Source: Flavobacterium ammonificans
GTDB lineage: Bacteria; Bacteroidota; Bacteroidia; Flavobacteriales; Flavobacteriaceae
Direction: 5' to 3'
DNA length: 64,000 nucleotides
Assembly (NCBI RefSeq): GCF_020886115.1
Contig: NZ_AP025185.1
Span: 372,001 to 436,000 of the forward strand
In this document: positions 7,203 to 15,732 of the stretch, piece by piece
Layout of the letters: each line of letters starts with the position of its first letter
Numbering within the stretch: the stretch's first letter is position 1
The notes under the pieces: generated by a model
Told to the model about the DNA's origin: nothing
Database searches by the model: none
The model's input: only the letters and a program-made list of their open reading frames with translations
Position numbers and translations under genes: made by a program

Positions 7203-10070
7203 CTACCCAACTAAATTTATAATTTTTCCAGGTACAATAATTACTTTATTTGGCGTTCTTCCATCCAACTGACGCAAGGTGCGTTCGTCTTTCATTATAA
7301 TTTCTTCTATTTGTTCCTTGGTTAAATCCAAAGGCAATTCAATTGTGAAACGCATTTTTCCGTTGAAAGAAACTGGATATTCTTTGTTACTCTCAACCAA
7401 ATGAACTGCTTCAAATTTTGGAAAAGCTACCGTTGCAATCGAATCTGAATGACCTAATAACGACCATAATTCTTCAGCAATATGTGGTGCATAAGGCGAA
7501 ATTAAAATCGCTAATGGTTCTAAAATCGCTCTTTCATGGCAATTTTGTGTAGACAATTCGTTTACGCAAATCATAAACTGAGAAACTGAAGTATTGAATG
7601 AAAAACTTTCAATATCCTCGGCTACTTTTTTAATTGTCTTGTGCAAGGATTTTAAATTGTCTTTTGTTGGCTCATTATTCGTTACTATCAAACCATTATC
7701 GTCAAAATACAAACGACATAGTTTTTTCAAGAAACCAAACACTCCTGAAATTCCAGCAGTATTCCATGGCTTCGCTTGTTCTAATGGTCCTAAAAACATT
7801 TCGTACAAACGCAAAGTATCAGCACCATATTCGGCACAAATCAAATCAGGCGTAACGACATTGTATTTGGATTTAGACATTTTTTCAATCTCACGACCTA
7901 CAATGTATTTCCCATTTTCTTCTGTTATAAATTTAGCATTTGCATAATCCTCTCTCCAATTTTTGAACGCTTCAATATCCAACTCATCAGAGCTGTTAAT
8001 CAAATTAACATCCACGTGAATGGGTTGTACATTTTGACCTTTAATCTGATTTTTCGAAACATAGGTATTCGTTCCGTCCAAACGATATACAAAAGCACTC
8101 ATCCCCAAAATCATCCCTTGATTAATCAGTTTTTTGAACGGTTCTTCTGTTGGTGCAAACCCTTTGTCTTTTAAAAATTTGTTCCAAAAACGAGAATATA
8201 ATAGATGTCCTGTTGCATGTTCGCTTCCGCCAATGTACAAATCCACACTTTCCCAATACTTCAAAGCATCTTGATTAGCAAATTCGTTTTCGTTGTGTGC
8301 ATCCATATAACGCATCCAATACCATGAACTTCCGGCCCAACCCGGCATGGTGTTTAACTCAAGAGGGAAAACTGTCTTATGGTCTATCGACTGATTACTA
8401 ACTACTGAACACTGATTAGTGTCCCACGCCCAAGTAGTTGCATTCCCTAAAGGTGGTAAACCATCTTCCGTAGGTAAATAATTAGCCACTTCAGGTAAAA
8501 TAATAGGCAAATGTTGTGCGTCAATCATCTGAGGTAATCCATTGACATAATACACTGGAAATGGTTCTCCCCAATAACGCTGACGAGAAAAAACAGCATC
8601 ACGCAAACGGTAATTTGTTTTTCCTTTTCCATGTCCAATTTTTTCTAAGGCTTCAATTACTTTTTTCGTTCCTTCTTTGTATCCTAAACCGTTTAAAAAG
8701 TCGGAATCTACTAATTCAAAGCCGCCTTTGTCTCCATAAGCCGCTTCTGATATGTCTTTGTTAAAAATATTTTTAATTGCTGGCATTCCGTTTTGACCTT
8801 TGAAGAAATTAGCAAAAGCATAATCTCTTTCGTCTCCACAAGGCACTGCCATTACTGCTCCTGTTCCATATCCTGCCAATACATAATCGCCAATCCAAAC
8901 TGGAATCGGCTCTTTTGTAAAAGGATGTTCAGCATAAGCTCCGGTAAAAACACCTGAAATGGTTTTCACATCAGCCATTCTCTCACGCTCGGAACGTTTG
9001 GCTGTTTTTTCAATATATTCTTCAACTGCTTGTTTTTGCTCTGGAGTGGTAATTTGCGAAACCAATTCATGCTCTGGTGCCAAAGTCATAAATGTTACAC
9101 CAAAAATCGTATCAGGACGAGTAGTAAAGACCTCTATAGATTGCTTCGCTTCGCTCGCAATGACGTTAAAAGAGACCATAGCCCCAACCGATTTTCCAAT
9201 CCAGTTGCGTTGACTCTCTTTGATACTTTCTGTCCAATCAATGGTTTCTAAACCCTGCAATAAACGTTCAGCATAAGCTGAAATTCGCATACTCCATTGG
9301 GTCATTTTTTTACGAATCACCGGAAATCCACCGCGTTCAGAAACGCCATTTACTATTTCGTCATTCGCCAAAACGGTTCCTAATCCTGGACACCAATTTA
9401 CTTCAGTTTCTGCCAAGTAGGTTAAACGGTATTGCAAGAGTATTTTTTGTTGTTCCTCTGTTGAAAATGCATTCCATTCTGAAGCTGAAAATGGAGCAAT
9501 GTTATCATCACATACCGCATTGACGTTTGCATTCCCTTCTTTTTCGAATACAGCTATTAAAGTCGAAATATCTTCTGCTTTGTCTGAATTTTTATTGTAC
9601 CAAGAATTAAATAATTGAATAAAAATCCATTGAGTGTGTTTGTAATAATCGGGATTAGACGTACGCACTTCGCGACTCCAATCAAACGAAAATCCAATTT
9701 TGTCCAACTGTTTTCTGTAGCCCGCAATTTGATTTCCTTCTTTGTCAACACCACCATCAATATTTACTGAAGTAGTATCTTCTGGACGTTGTCCCGTTTG
9801 AATAGCATATTGCTCTGCTGGCAATCCAAAACTGTCATACCCCATTGGGTGCAACACATTAAATCCTTGGTGTCTTTTGTATCTTGAATACACATCCGAA
9901 GCAATATACCCTAAAGGATGTCCTACGTGCAAGCCTGCTCCTGATGGATAAGGAAACATATCTAACACATAATGTTTGGGTTTATCAGAATTATTTTGCG
10001 CTGCAAAAGTTTGATTTTCTGCCCAATACTTTTGCCATTTCGCTTCAATTTCGTTCGGATTGTATTTCAT
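7203..10070 (-). CDS. leuS: Leucine-tRNA ligase
   Basis: A 955-residue class I aminoacyl-tRNA synthetase that charges tRNA-Leu. Motifs are HVGHPLGY (HIGH box, residues near 47-54), the editing-domain segment TTRPDTIFG, GWAGSSWYWMRY, and MSKSKYN (KMSKS box). The length is at the upper end for the family. Two internal stretches look derived from repeats: one encodes ASEAKQS just before TTRPD (nt 9139-9164), the other encodes CSVVSNQS shortly before the GWAGSSW motif (nt 8389-8420). Both are in frame and fall in loops that vary in the family, so the enzyme is probably active. The minus-strand -7 element TAAATTTG lies about 100 bp upstream. Confidence 0.97.
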   Translation of the reverse strand: MKYNPNEIEAKWQKYWAENQTFAAQNNSDKPKHYVLDMFPYPSGAGLHVGHPLGYIASDVYSRYKRHQGFNVLHPMGYDSFGLPAEQYAIQTGQRPEDTTSVNIDGGVDKEGNQIAGYRKQLDKIGFSFDWSREVRTSNPDYYKHTQWIFIQLFNSWYNKNSDKAEDISTLIAVFEKEGNANVNAVCDDNIAPFSASEWNAFSTEEQQKILLQYRLTYLAETEVNWCPGLGTVLANDEIVNGVSERGGFPVIRKKMTQWSMRISAYAERLLQGLETIDWTESIKESQRNWIGKSVGAMVSFNVIASEAKQSIEVFTTRPDTIFGVTFMTLAPEHELVSQITTPEQKQAVEEYIEKTAKRSERERMADVKTISGVFTGAYAEHPFTKEPIPVWIGDYVLAGYGTGAVMAVPCGDERDYAFANFFKGQNGMPAIKNIFNKDISEAAYGDKGGFELVDSDFLNGLGYKEGTKKVIEALEKIGHGKGKTNYRLRDAVFSRQRYWGEPFPVYYVNGLPQMIDAQHLPIILPEVANYLPTEDGLPPLGNATTWAWDTNQCSVVSNQSIDHKTVFPLELNTMPGWAGSSWYWMRYMDAHNENEFANQDALKYWESVDLYIGGSEHATGHLLYSRFWNKFLKDKGFAPTEEPFKKLINQGMILGMSAFVYRLDGTNTYVSKNQIKGQNVQPIHVDVNLINSSDELDIEAFKNWREDYANAKFITEENGKYIVGREIEKMSKSKYNVVTPDLICAEYGADTLRLYEMFLGPLEQAKPWNTAGISGVFGFLKKLCRLYFDDNGLIVTNNEPTKDNLKSLHKTIKKVAEDIESFSFNTSVSQFMICVNELSTQNCHERAILEPLAILISPYAPHIAEELWSLLGHSDSIATVAFPKFEAVHLVESNKEYPVSFNGKMRFTIELPLDLTKEQIEEIIMKDERTLRQLDGRTPNKVIIVPGKIINLVG
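8389..8420 (-). repeat. Repeat-like insert in leuS (CAGT-rich)
   Basis: On the coding strand this reads as iterated CAGT/TAGT units (such as ATCAGTGTTCAGTAGTTAGT) and encodes CSVVSNQS between the TTWAWDTN and VFPLELNTMPG segments. The composition is unlike the surrounding coding sequence. Confidence 0.5.
9139..9164 (-). repeat. Palindromic element in frame inside leuS (VIASEAKQS)
   Basis: On the coding strand it reads GTCATTGCGAGCGAAGCGAAGCAATC. It resembles the GTCATTGCGAG...GAAGCAATC elements often scattered in bacterial genomes. It stays in frame and encodes IASEAKQS in the loop preceding the conserved TTRPDTIFG segment. Confidence 0.65.
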
Positions 10071-10167
10071 TGTATATCAATTTATCTCAGTTGTTGAGTC
10101 AACTAAAAATGTGTTGGTTTTTAAATATAAAAGAAAAGGTTGCTATTACTTTTACCATTTCAGCTGC

Positions 10168-10175
10168 CAAATTTA
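10168..10175 (-). promoter_or_regulatory. -7 promoter element for leuS
   Basis: TAAATTTG on the minus strand matches TAnnTTTG, about 100 bp upstream of the leuS start, which implies a leader of roughly 90 nt. Confidence 0.4.
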
Positions 10176-10265
10176 CGTTTATTGTACGAAAGTTAAAACT
10201 TTGAACGATATTAACTTTAAATAAAGAAATTCTTTATTATTTTTACCACATAATTTTCACAAACT

Positions 10266-11141
10266 ATGAGTTCTTCTTACGATAAATTTCAAAAACGCCG
10301 TTTAATTTCCTCTTATTTTTCAGTAGTGTTAAGTGTATTCTTAGTACTTTTTTTATTAGGAATGTTAGGGCTTTTCATTATCAATTCTAAAAAATTAGCC
10401 GACGATTTTAGAGAAAATATTGCAATGACTGTATTTTTCAAAAATGAAGCAAATGATACTATTATCAAATCCTTTAATGCCGAACTAAAAAGAGCGCCAT
10501 TTGCAAAAACCTTCGAATACGTTTCAAAAGATGCTGCTGCTAAACAACATACCGATATTATTGGAGAAGATTTTGTGACTTTTCTTGGTGAAAATCCATT
10601 GCAAAACTCCTTTGACATTCACTTAAAAGCCGACTATGTGTACAAAGACAGTATTGCAAAAGTGGAAAGTCAGTTGCGAAAAAACCCAATGATTTCAGAT
10701 ATTGTTTACGACAAACAATTAGTCAATTTAGTTAATGACAATATCAAGAAAGTCAGCATGTGGATTCTAATCATCAGCGGATTTTTTACAGTAATTGCTG
10801 TCTTATTAATCAATAGTTCATTAAGATTGTCTATTCATTCCAATCGTTTTATCATCAAAACCATGCAAATGGTGGGCGCTACCAAAGCGTTTATTAGAAA
10901 ACCATTTGTATTGCGAAGTGTTCGTTTAGGAATGATTGGAGCTGGATTGGCTGTTTTGGCTTTAATTGGAGTTTTAATTTATTTGGAAAGCAACTTCCCT
11001 AACCTAGGACTTCTTGACGACCAATTGCTTATTGCTCTAGTTTTGGTTGCTGTATTTGCAATTGGGGTTTTAATCACTTGGTTGAGTACCTATTTTGCAA
11101 CACAACGCTTCTTGAATTTACGAACAGACGATTTGTACTAA
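10266..11141 (+). CDS. ftsX: Cell division protein FtsX-type permease
   Basis: A 291-residue membrane protein with one N-terminal transmembrane segment (SYFSVVLSVFLVLFLLGMLG), a roughly 130-residue periplasmic domain and three C-terminal transmembrane segments. This is the FtsX layout. FtsX pairs with the ATPase FtsE to control peptidoglycan hydrolases at the septum; ftsE is not next to it here, as is usual in Bacteroidetes. The conserved MQMVGATKAFIRKPF loop after the second membrane helix supports the call. It starts a rightward cluster with DUF3098, uppP and truB. Confidence 0.9.
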   Translation: MSSSYDKFQKRRLISSYFSVVLSVFLVLFLLGMLGLFIINSKKLADDFRENIAMTVFFKNEANDTIIKSFNAELKRAPFAKTFEYVSKDAAAKQHTDIIGEDFVTFLGENPLQNSFDIHLKADYVYKDSIAKVESQLRKNPMISDIVYDKQLVNLVNDNIKKVSMWILIISGFFTVIAVLLINSSLRLSIHSNRFIIKTMQMVGATKAFIRKPFVLRSVRLGMIGAGLAVLALIGVLIYLESNFPNLGLLDDQLLIALVLVAVFAIGVLITWLSTYFATQRFLNLRTDDLY

Positions 11142-11216
11142 AAAAGTGTAGTTGTTGATTGGGTTAGTTGGTTATTTCAACCAATTCTAGTCACTATTTT
11201 TAAAAAATAATTTTCA

Positions 11217-11468
11217 ATGTCAATGAAAAACAATAGCGAAAACAAACAAGAATTTCTTTTTGAAAAAGTAAATTATAAAATCTTACTGATTGGTATTGCC
11301 GTAATTGCGTTGGGATTTATTCTAATGTCGGGCGGAGGAAGTGATGATCCAAATGTGTTTAACGAAGATGTGTTTAGTTTTAGACGCATTAGATTGGCTC
11401 CAACTACTGTTTTAATTGGTTTTGGAATTACCATTTATGCTATTTTGAAAAACCCAAAAAAAGCATAA
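11217..11468 (+). CDS. DUF3098 family small membrane protein
   Basis: An 83-residue protein with two transmembrane helices (ILLIGIAVIALGFILMSGGG and TTVLIGFGITIYAIL) joined by a short loop containing FSFRRIRLAP. It matches DUF3098, a family of unknown function found between ftsX and uppP in Bacteroidetes. Its stop codon is immediately followed by the uppP start codon. A second ATG two codons in (11223) is an alternative start. Confidence 0.85.
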   Translation: MSMKNNSENKQEFLFEKVNYKILLIGIAVIALGFILMSGGGSDDPNVFNEDVFSFRRIRLAPTTVLIGFGITIYAILKNPKKA

Positions 11469-12278
11469 ATGAATACATTACAAGCTATTTTAATTGCTAT
11501 AATTGAAGGTTTAACAGAATACCTGCCGGTTTCATCCACCGCTCACATGGTTTTTATGAGTTCCTATTTTGGAATCCAAGAAGATGATTTTGTGAAACTT
11601 TTTCAGGTTTCTATTCAGTTTGGTGCTATTTTGGCTGTTGTTGCATTGTATTGGAGAAAATTCTTTGACTTTTCTAAATTCAACTTTTTTATCAAATTAG
11701 CCTTTGCAGTTTTACCGGCTTTAGTATTAGGAAAATTATTTGACGATGCTATTGAAGCTGTTTTAGGAAACCCGATTCCAATTGCCATTGTATTAATTAT
11801 TGGAGGTATCGTATTACTTTTTATCGATTCCAAATTTCAGAACCCAACTGTTTTGCAAGAAGAAGATATTACAATTAAAAAAGCGGTTACCATTGGTTTT
11901 TGGCAATGTTTAGCCATGATGCCAGGCACCAGCCGTTCTGCCGCTTCCATTATTGGCGGAATGCAACAAGGTTTAAGTCGTCATGCGGCAGCAGAATTCT
12001 CTTTCTTTCTTGCAGTTCCAACAATGCTTGCGGTAACTTGCTATTCGGTTTTTTTAAAAACATACGAAGCTTCTCAAATGAAAGGCTATGAATTAATTTT
12101 AAAATCGGACAACCACATTCAATTGTTTCTAATTGGTAATATTGTGGCTTTTGTTGTCGCAATTTTAGCTATCAAATTCTTTATAGAAATTATCAAACAA
12201 TACGGATTCAAACCTTGGGGTTGGTACCGAATTGTAGTTGGAACTTTCTTATTGTTTTATTTTTCATTTATAAAATAG
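11469..12278 (+). CDS. uppP: Undecaprenyl-diphosphatase
   Basis: A 269-residue polytopic membrane enzyme that removes a phosphate from undecaprenyl diphosphate so the carrier lipid can be reused in cell-wall synthesis; overproduction is known to confer bacitracin resistance in the family. Signature motifs are EGLTEYLPVSSTAH near residue 14 and MPGTSRSAASIIGG in the middle. About seven to eight transmembrane segments are visible. The ATG abuts the stop of the DUF3098 gene and the stop lies 5 bp before the proposed truB start, so the genes are likely co-transcribed. Confidence 0.95.
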   Translation: MNTLQAILIAIIEGLTEYLPVSSTAHMVFMSSYFGIQEDDFVKLFQVSIQFGAILAVVALYWRKFFDFSKFNFFIKLAFAVLPALVLGKLFDDAIEAVLGNPIPIAIVLIIGGIVLLFIDSKFQNPTVLQEEDITIKKAVTIGFWQCLAMMPGTSRSAASIIGGMQQGLSRHAAAEFSFFLAVPTMLAVTCYSVFLKTYEASQMKGYELILKSDNHIQLFLIGNIVAFVVAILAIKFFIEIIKQYGFKPWGWYRIVVGTFLLFYFSFIK

Positions 12279-12283
12279 TCACT

Positions 12284-12991
12284 TTGAAAACAGCTGAAGA
12301 AGTACTAAACGGTCAAGTTATACTAGTTGACAAACCTTTAACTTGGTCTTCTTTTCAGGCGGTAAACAAATTGAAATACATTTTAAAGCGACGTTTTGAT
12401 TTACCCAAAAAATTCAAAATTGGACATGCCGGAACCTTAGATCCTTTGGCTTCGGGTTTATTGATTATTTGCACAGGAAAATTCACCAAAAAAATCACTG
12501 AAATCCAGGCACAAGCTAAAGAATATACGGGTACTTTTTTCATAGGAGCCACAACGCCTTCCTATGATTTAGAAACCGAAATTGATCAAACCTACCCTAG
12601 TTCTCATATTGATGAAATTCTTATTCATAAAACGGTAGAACAATTTTTAGGCGAAATTGACCAAAAACCACCTGTTTTTTCAGCAATTAAAAAAGAGGGG
12701 GTTCGCCTCTACGAACATGCAAGAGCGGGTGTTGAAGTAGAAATTGCTTCGAGAAAAACGACGATTTACGAATTTGAAATTACCCGAATTGCATTACCTG
12801 AAATTGATTTTAGAGTCGTTTGCAGCAAAGGAACTTATATCCGTTCGCTAGCCTTTGATTTTGGAAAAGCAATGCAATCTGGATCGCATTTAACGGCTTT
12901 ACGAAGAACAAAAATTGGCAACTACGATGTCCAAAATGCATTAACCCCTGAGGAGTTTGAGAAAAAATATGAGTTAAAATCCACTGAATAA
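12284..12991 (+). CDS. truB: tRNA pseudouridine(55) synthase
   Basis: Makes pseudouridine 55 in the T-loop of tRNAs. The catalytic motif GHAGTLDPLASGLL (Asp nucleophile) and CSKGTYIRSLAFDFG are present. A longer frame begins at 12215 inside uppP, but homologues begin around LNGQVILVDKPLTWSS, so the TTG at 12284 (235 residues, start MKTAEEVLNG) is preferred; there is no in-frame ATG nearby. It is the last gene of the ftsX-DUF3098-uppP-truB cluster. Confidence 0.92.
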   Translation: MKTAEEVLNGQVILVDKPLTWSSFQAVNKLKYILKRRFDLPKKFKIGHAGTLDPLASGLLIICTGKFTKKITEIQAQAKEYTGTFFIGATTPSYDLETEIDQTYPSSHIDEILIHKTVEQFLGEIDQKPPVFSAIKKEGVRLYEHARAGVEVEIASRKTTIYEFEITRIALPEIDFRVVCSKGTYIRSLAFDFGKAMQSGSHLTALRRTKIGNYDVQNALTPEEFEKKYELKSTE

Positions 12992-13046
12992 GAACTTTGT
13001 AAAACGTTTTTTCTTATTTTTACTTTATTATTAAAACTCCATCCCA

Positions 13047-13211
13047 ATGAAAACATCCATCAAAAAACCCAAAAATCTAGCAACTCCAGGCAAACCAATG
13101 TCCCAAGACGAATTTGTTTCTTTAATTAAAGAAGCGGAGGAAGGAGAGTTTATTTCTGAAAAGGAGTTTGACGAAAGATTTAAAAAATGGAGATCGGAAA
13201 AAAAGAAGTAA
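13047..13211 (+). CDS. Putative antitoxin of a type II toxin-antitoxin pair
   Basis: A 54-residue, strongly charged protein beginning MKTSIKKPKNLATPGKPMSQ and ending in a Lys-rich tail (KKWRSEKKK). It lies directly before, and overlaps by 25 bp, a RelE/ParE-like toxin gene. Small helical partners of this type are typical antitoxins. The family cannot be named from sequence alone; the assignment rests on size, charge and the overlapping arrangement. Confidence 0.65.
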   Translation: MKTSIKKPKNLATPGKPMSQDEFVSLIKEAEEGEFISEKEFDERFKKWRSEKKK

Positions 13212-13519
13212 TACGTTCCAAATATTACTTATTAGATGTACAAGATATTTTTGAATATGGAGAAATTACATTTGGCGAAAATGCAGCTTTAAATTTTTAT
13301 GAAGATTTAAAATTAATCGTTAAAAATCTCGAAACTCAATACCTCCTTCATCCAGAGTGTCGACATTTAGAAACCAAATCTAAATTATATCGGAATATTA
13401 TTTTAGGTGCTTATTTAATAATTTATAGAATTAAACCTAGCCGAATTGAAGTGCTTCGAGCTTTTCATGGTAGTCGTTCTCCGAAAAGTATTAAATCTGT
13501 AAAAAAGATTAAAATATAA
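13187..13519 (+). CDS. RelE/ParE family toxin
   Basis: A 110-residue protein with the RelE/ParE fold pattern: an N-terminal helix (YYLLDVQDIFEYGEITFGE), a second helix containing NLETQYLLHPECRHLE, then strands with YRNIILGAYLIIYRI and the C-terminal VLRAFHGSR (compare the usual xLRVxHxRR). Toxins of this family cut mRNA at the ribosome or poison gyrase. The start codon lies inside the 3' end of the antitoxin gene, suggesting translational coupling. Neither target can be inferred. Confidence 0.8.
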   Translation: MEIGKKEVIRSKYYLLDVQDIFEYGEITFGENAALNFYEDLKLIVKNLETQYLLHPECRHLETKSKLYRNIILGAYLIIYRIKPSRIEVLRAFHGSRSPKSIKSVKKIKI

Positions 13520-13536
13520 AGTCCCGATAAATTATT

Positions 13537-14130
13537 TCATATTAATTCCATAATTTCATTCTGGGTACTTATCCCTTTATCGTGTAAATACCACAATTGC
13601 AAATCGGCTTTAGCGGTTTCATCAATAGTTCCAAATTGTTCTTTGTACTCTTTAATCAAATTAACGGCTCCTTGAGGTCTTGGCCCCCAATCTGCAACTA
13701 CTGACCCTGTTGCTTTATCAATACAAATTAGTTTTGGAATAGCTTTGCCTTTATTGGTTAAAAAATGATTCATTAATTCTTCATGCTCATCACGCAGCAC
13801 TAATTTCATGTCGATTTTTCCATTAGACGCTACAGCCATTTTATTCAAAATTGGCAGAATCTGAGCTGCATCTCCACACCAACTCTCAGTAAGCACAAGC
13901 CAAATGTAATGATGGTTTAAATTGTTTAATTTAACTATAGTCGCATCGGAAATTTTAATGGTCTTATCCAATCGGCGCATTCTAGACTCATTCAATTCGC
14001 TATAATGAGTCATTTCTTCTGTTTGTACTGTTGCTGTAGATTTTCCTTCTTTCAATAAATCGGCCGTTAATTTTCTGTATTCTAAATACGAATAGCTATT
14101 AAATAAAGCTTTGGCAATATATGTTTTCAT
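13537..14130 (-). CDS. Thioredoxin-like family protein
   Basis: About 197 residues from the ATG at 14128-14130 (MKTYIAKALFNSY). The frame extends upstream to 14214 but that extension is hydrophobic and unlike the family. The thioredoxin-like core holds WLVLTESWCGDAAQILPI, a beta strand with KLVLRDEHEEL and a cis-Pro segment KAIPKLICID. The motif is WCGDA, so the resolving Cys of the CxxC pair is missing. Such proteins in Flavobacteriia may be monothiol or non-redox. It converges on the toxin gene. Confidence 0.78.
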   Translation of the reverse strand: MKTYIAKALFNSYSYLEYRKLTADLLKEGKSTATVQTEEMTHYSELNESRMRRLDKTIKISDATIVKLNNLNHHYIWLVLTESWCGDAAQILPILNKMAVASNGKIDMKLVLRDEHEELMNHFLTNKGKAIPKLICIDKATGSVVADWGPRPQGAVNLIKEYKEQFGTIDETAKADLQLWYLHDKGISTQNEIMELI

Positions 14131-14255
14131 TTTTCTACTTTTAATATACCGAAGATAGTCGATAGTATTCATATTGTCCGTAACAATTATTACATTATAC
14201 AGAAAAACCATCAATTATTTTTTTAAAACACTATTTCAAAAAATGAGAATATAAC

Positions 14256-14263
14256 TATATTTG
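14256..14263 (+). promoter_or_regulatory. -7 promoter element for pyrH/frr
   Basis: TATATTTG matches the Bacteroidetes -7 consensus and lies 22 bp before the pyrH start, as expected for a short leader. Confidence 0.55.
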
Positions 14264-14285
14264 CAGCAAATAACTCAACCAACTC

Positions 14286-14993
14286 ATGAAATACAAAAGA
14301 ATTCTTCTAAAATTAAGTGGTGAAGCTTTAATGGGCGATTTAAATTATGGAATTGACCCTAAAAGATTAGCAGAGTATGCTGATGAGATCAAAATGATTC
14401 ATGACAAAGGTGTTGAAATTGCCATTGTAATTGGCGGAGGAAACATTTTTAGAGGAGTTGCTGGCGTAAGTTCTGGGATGGATCGCGTGCAAGGAGATTA
14501 TATGGGAATGCTAGCGACTGTTATTAACGGCATGGCTTTGCAAGGCGCTTTAGAAGACAAAGGAATGAAAACGCGTTTGCAAACCGCTTTAAAAATGGAA
14601 TCTATTGCAGAGCCTTATATCAAAAGAAGAGCTGTTCGCCACCTTGAAAAAGGCAGAATTGTAATCTTTGGAGCAGGAACAGGAAATCCTTACTTTACAA
14701 CAGATACTGCAGCTGTATTACGTGGAATTGAAGTGAATGCTGACGTAATTTTAAAAGGTACTCGTGTGGATGGGGTGTATGATTGTGATCCTGAGAAAAA
14801 TGCTGCTGCCGTAAAATTCGATTATATTTCTTTTGAAGATGTATTGAGCAAAGGATTGAATGTAATGGATACCACTGCTTTTACTTTAAGTCAGGAAAAT
14901 CAATTACCTATTGTAGTTTTTGACATGAATAAAGAAGGTAACTTGATAAAAATTTGCGAAGGCGAAAACATTGGAACTGTAGTAAATATTTAA
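14286..14993 (+). CDS. pyrH: UMP kinase
   Basis: A 235-residue member of the bacterial amino-acid-kinase-fold UMP kinases, which convert UMP to UDP. Motifs are [12 protein letters not shown] at the N-terminus, [28 protein letters not shown], and the acidic TTDTAAVLR. The gene is followed 82 bp later by frr, the common bacterial pairing. Confidence 0.97.
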   Translation: MKYKRILLKLSGEALMGDLNYGIDPKRLAEYADEIKMIHDKGVEIAIVIGGGNIFRGVAGVSSGMDRVQGDYMGMLATVINGMALQGALEDKGMKTRLQTALKMESIAEPYIKRRAVRHLEKGRIVIFGAGTGNPYFTTDTAAVLRGIEVNADVILKGTRVDGVYDCDPEKNAAAVKFDYISFEDVLSKGLNVMDTTAFTLSQENQLPIVVFDMNKEGNLIKICEGENIGTVVNI

Positions 14994-15075
14994 TAAGATA
15001 GAATAGACTTCTTAGATAGTTAGACCAAAAGAATCTAAAAATCTAAATAATCTATAAATCTAAATAATCTGAAAA

Positions 15076-15639
15076 ATGACTGAAGAAATTGAATTTATAT
15101 TAGATAGTACTAAAGAATCTATGGAAGGTTCTATAGAACACTTAGGAAAAGCATTTCAAAATATTCGTGCAGGAAAAGCCTCTCCTGCTATGTTAGGCAG
15201 TGTGTTTGTTGATTATTACGGATCGGCATCACCACTTTCACAAGTGTCTAAAATCAGTGTTCCTGATGCTAGAACAATTACTTTACAGCCATTCGAAAAA
15301 AATATGTTGCAGCCTATTGAAAAAGCAATTATGATTGCTAACTTAGGTTTCAATCCAATGAATAATGGAGATATGGTAATTATTAGCGTCCCGCCATTGA
15401 CAGAAGAAAGACGTAAAGAATTAGCGAAACAAGCTAAAGCTGAAGCTGAAGACGCAAAAATCGGAATTAGAAATGCGCGTAAAGACGCTAATACTGATAT
15501 TAAAAAATTAGAAAAAGAAGGGACTTCAGAAGATATTTGCAAAAGTGCCGAAGACGAAGTTCAAAACTTAACTAACGCATTCATCAAAAAAATTGACGAA
15601 CTTCTAGTTGAAAAGGAAGCTGAAATCATGAAAGTATAA
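15076..15639 (+). CDS. frr: Ribosome recycling factor
   Basis: A 187-residue protein of the usual length that, with EF-G, splits ribosomes after termination. Family motifs are FQNIRAGKASPAML near residue 28, the beta domain with VPDARTITLQPFEK, and the C-terminal helices ending in a Lys/Glu-rich run. It is co-directional with pyrH and followed by a strong terminator. Confidence 0.97.
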   Translation: MTEEIEFILDSTKESMEGSIEHLGKAFQNIRAGKASPAMLGSVFVDYYGSASPLSQVSKISVPDARTITLQPFEKNMLQPIEKAIMIANLGFNPMNNGDMVIISVPPLTEERRKELAKQAKAEAEDAKIGIRNARKDANTDIKKLEKEGTSEDICKSAEDEVQNLTNAFIKKIDELLVEKEAEIMKV

Positions 15640-15660
15640 TCCCTTTTTTACTGTAAAATT

Positions 15661-15693
15661 AAAATCCGCCTGAGTTGTTAGGCGGATTTTTTT
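15661..15693 (+). terminator. Rho-independent terminator after frr
   Basis: AAAATCCGCC pairs with GGCGGATTTT and is followed by TTT. It ends the pyrH-frr transcript and shows that the gene starting at 15733 has its own promoter. Confidence 0.88.
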
Positions 15694-15732
15694 ATGCTTA
15701 CTTTTGTACTGCTTAAATATAAAGCGCTGTTT

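Noticed and set aside
12215..12283. Upstream start for truB inside uppP
   Set aside because: Extra residues are the uppP C-terminus in another frame and are not part of the TruB family.
15694..15732. Earlier start for the DUF5686 protein
   Set aside because: The ATG at 15694 abuts the T-run of the frr terminator; the ATG at 15733 gives a proper signal peptide.
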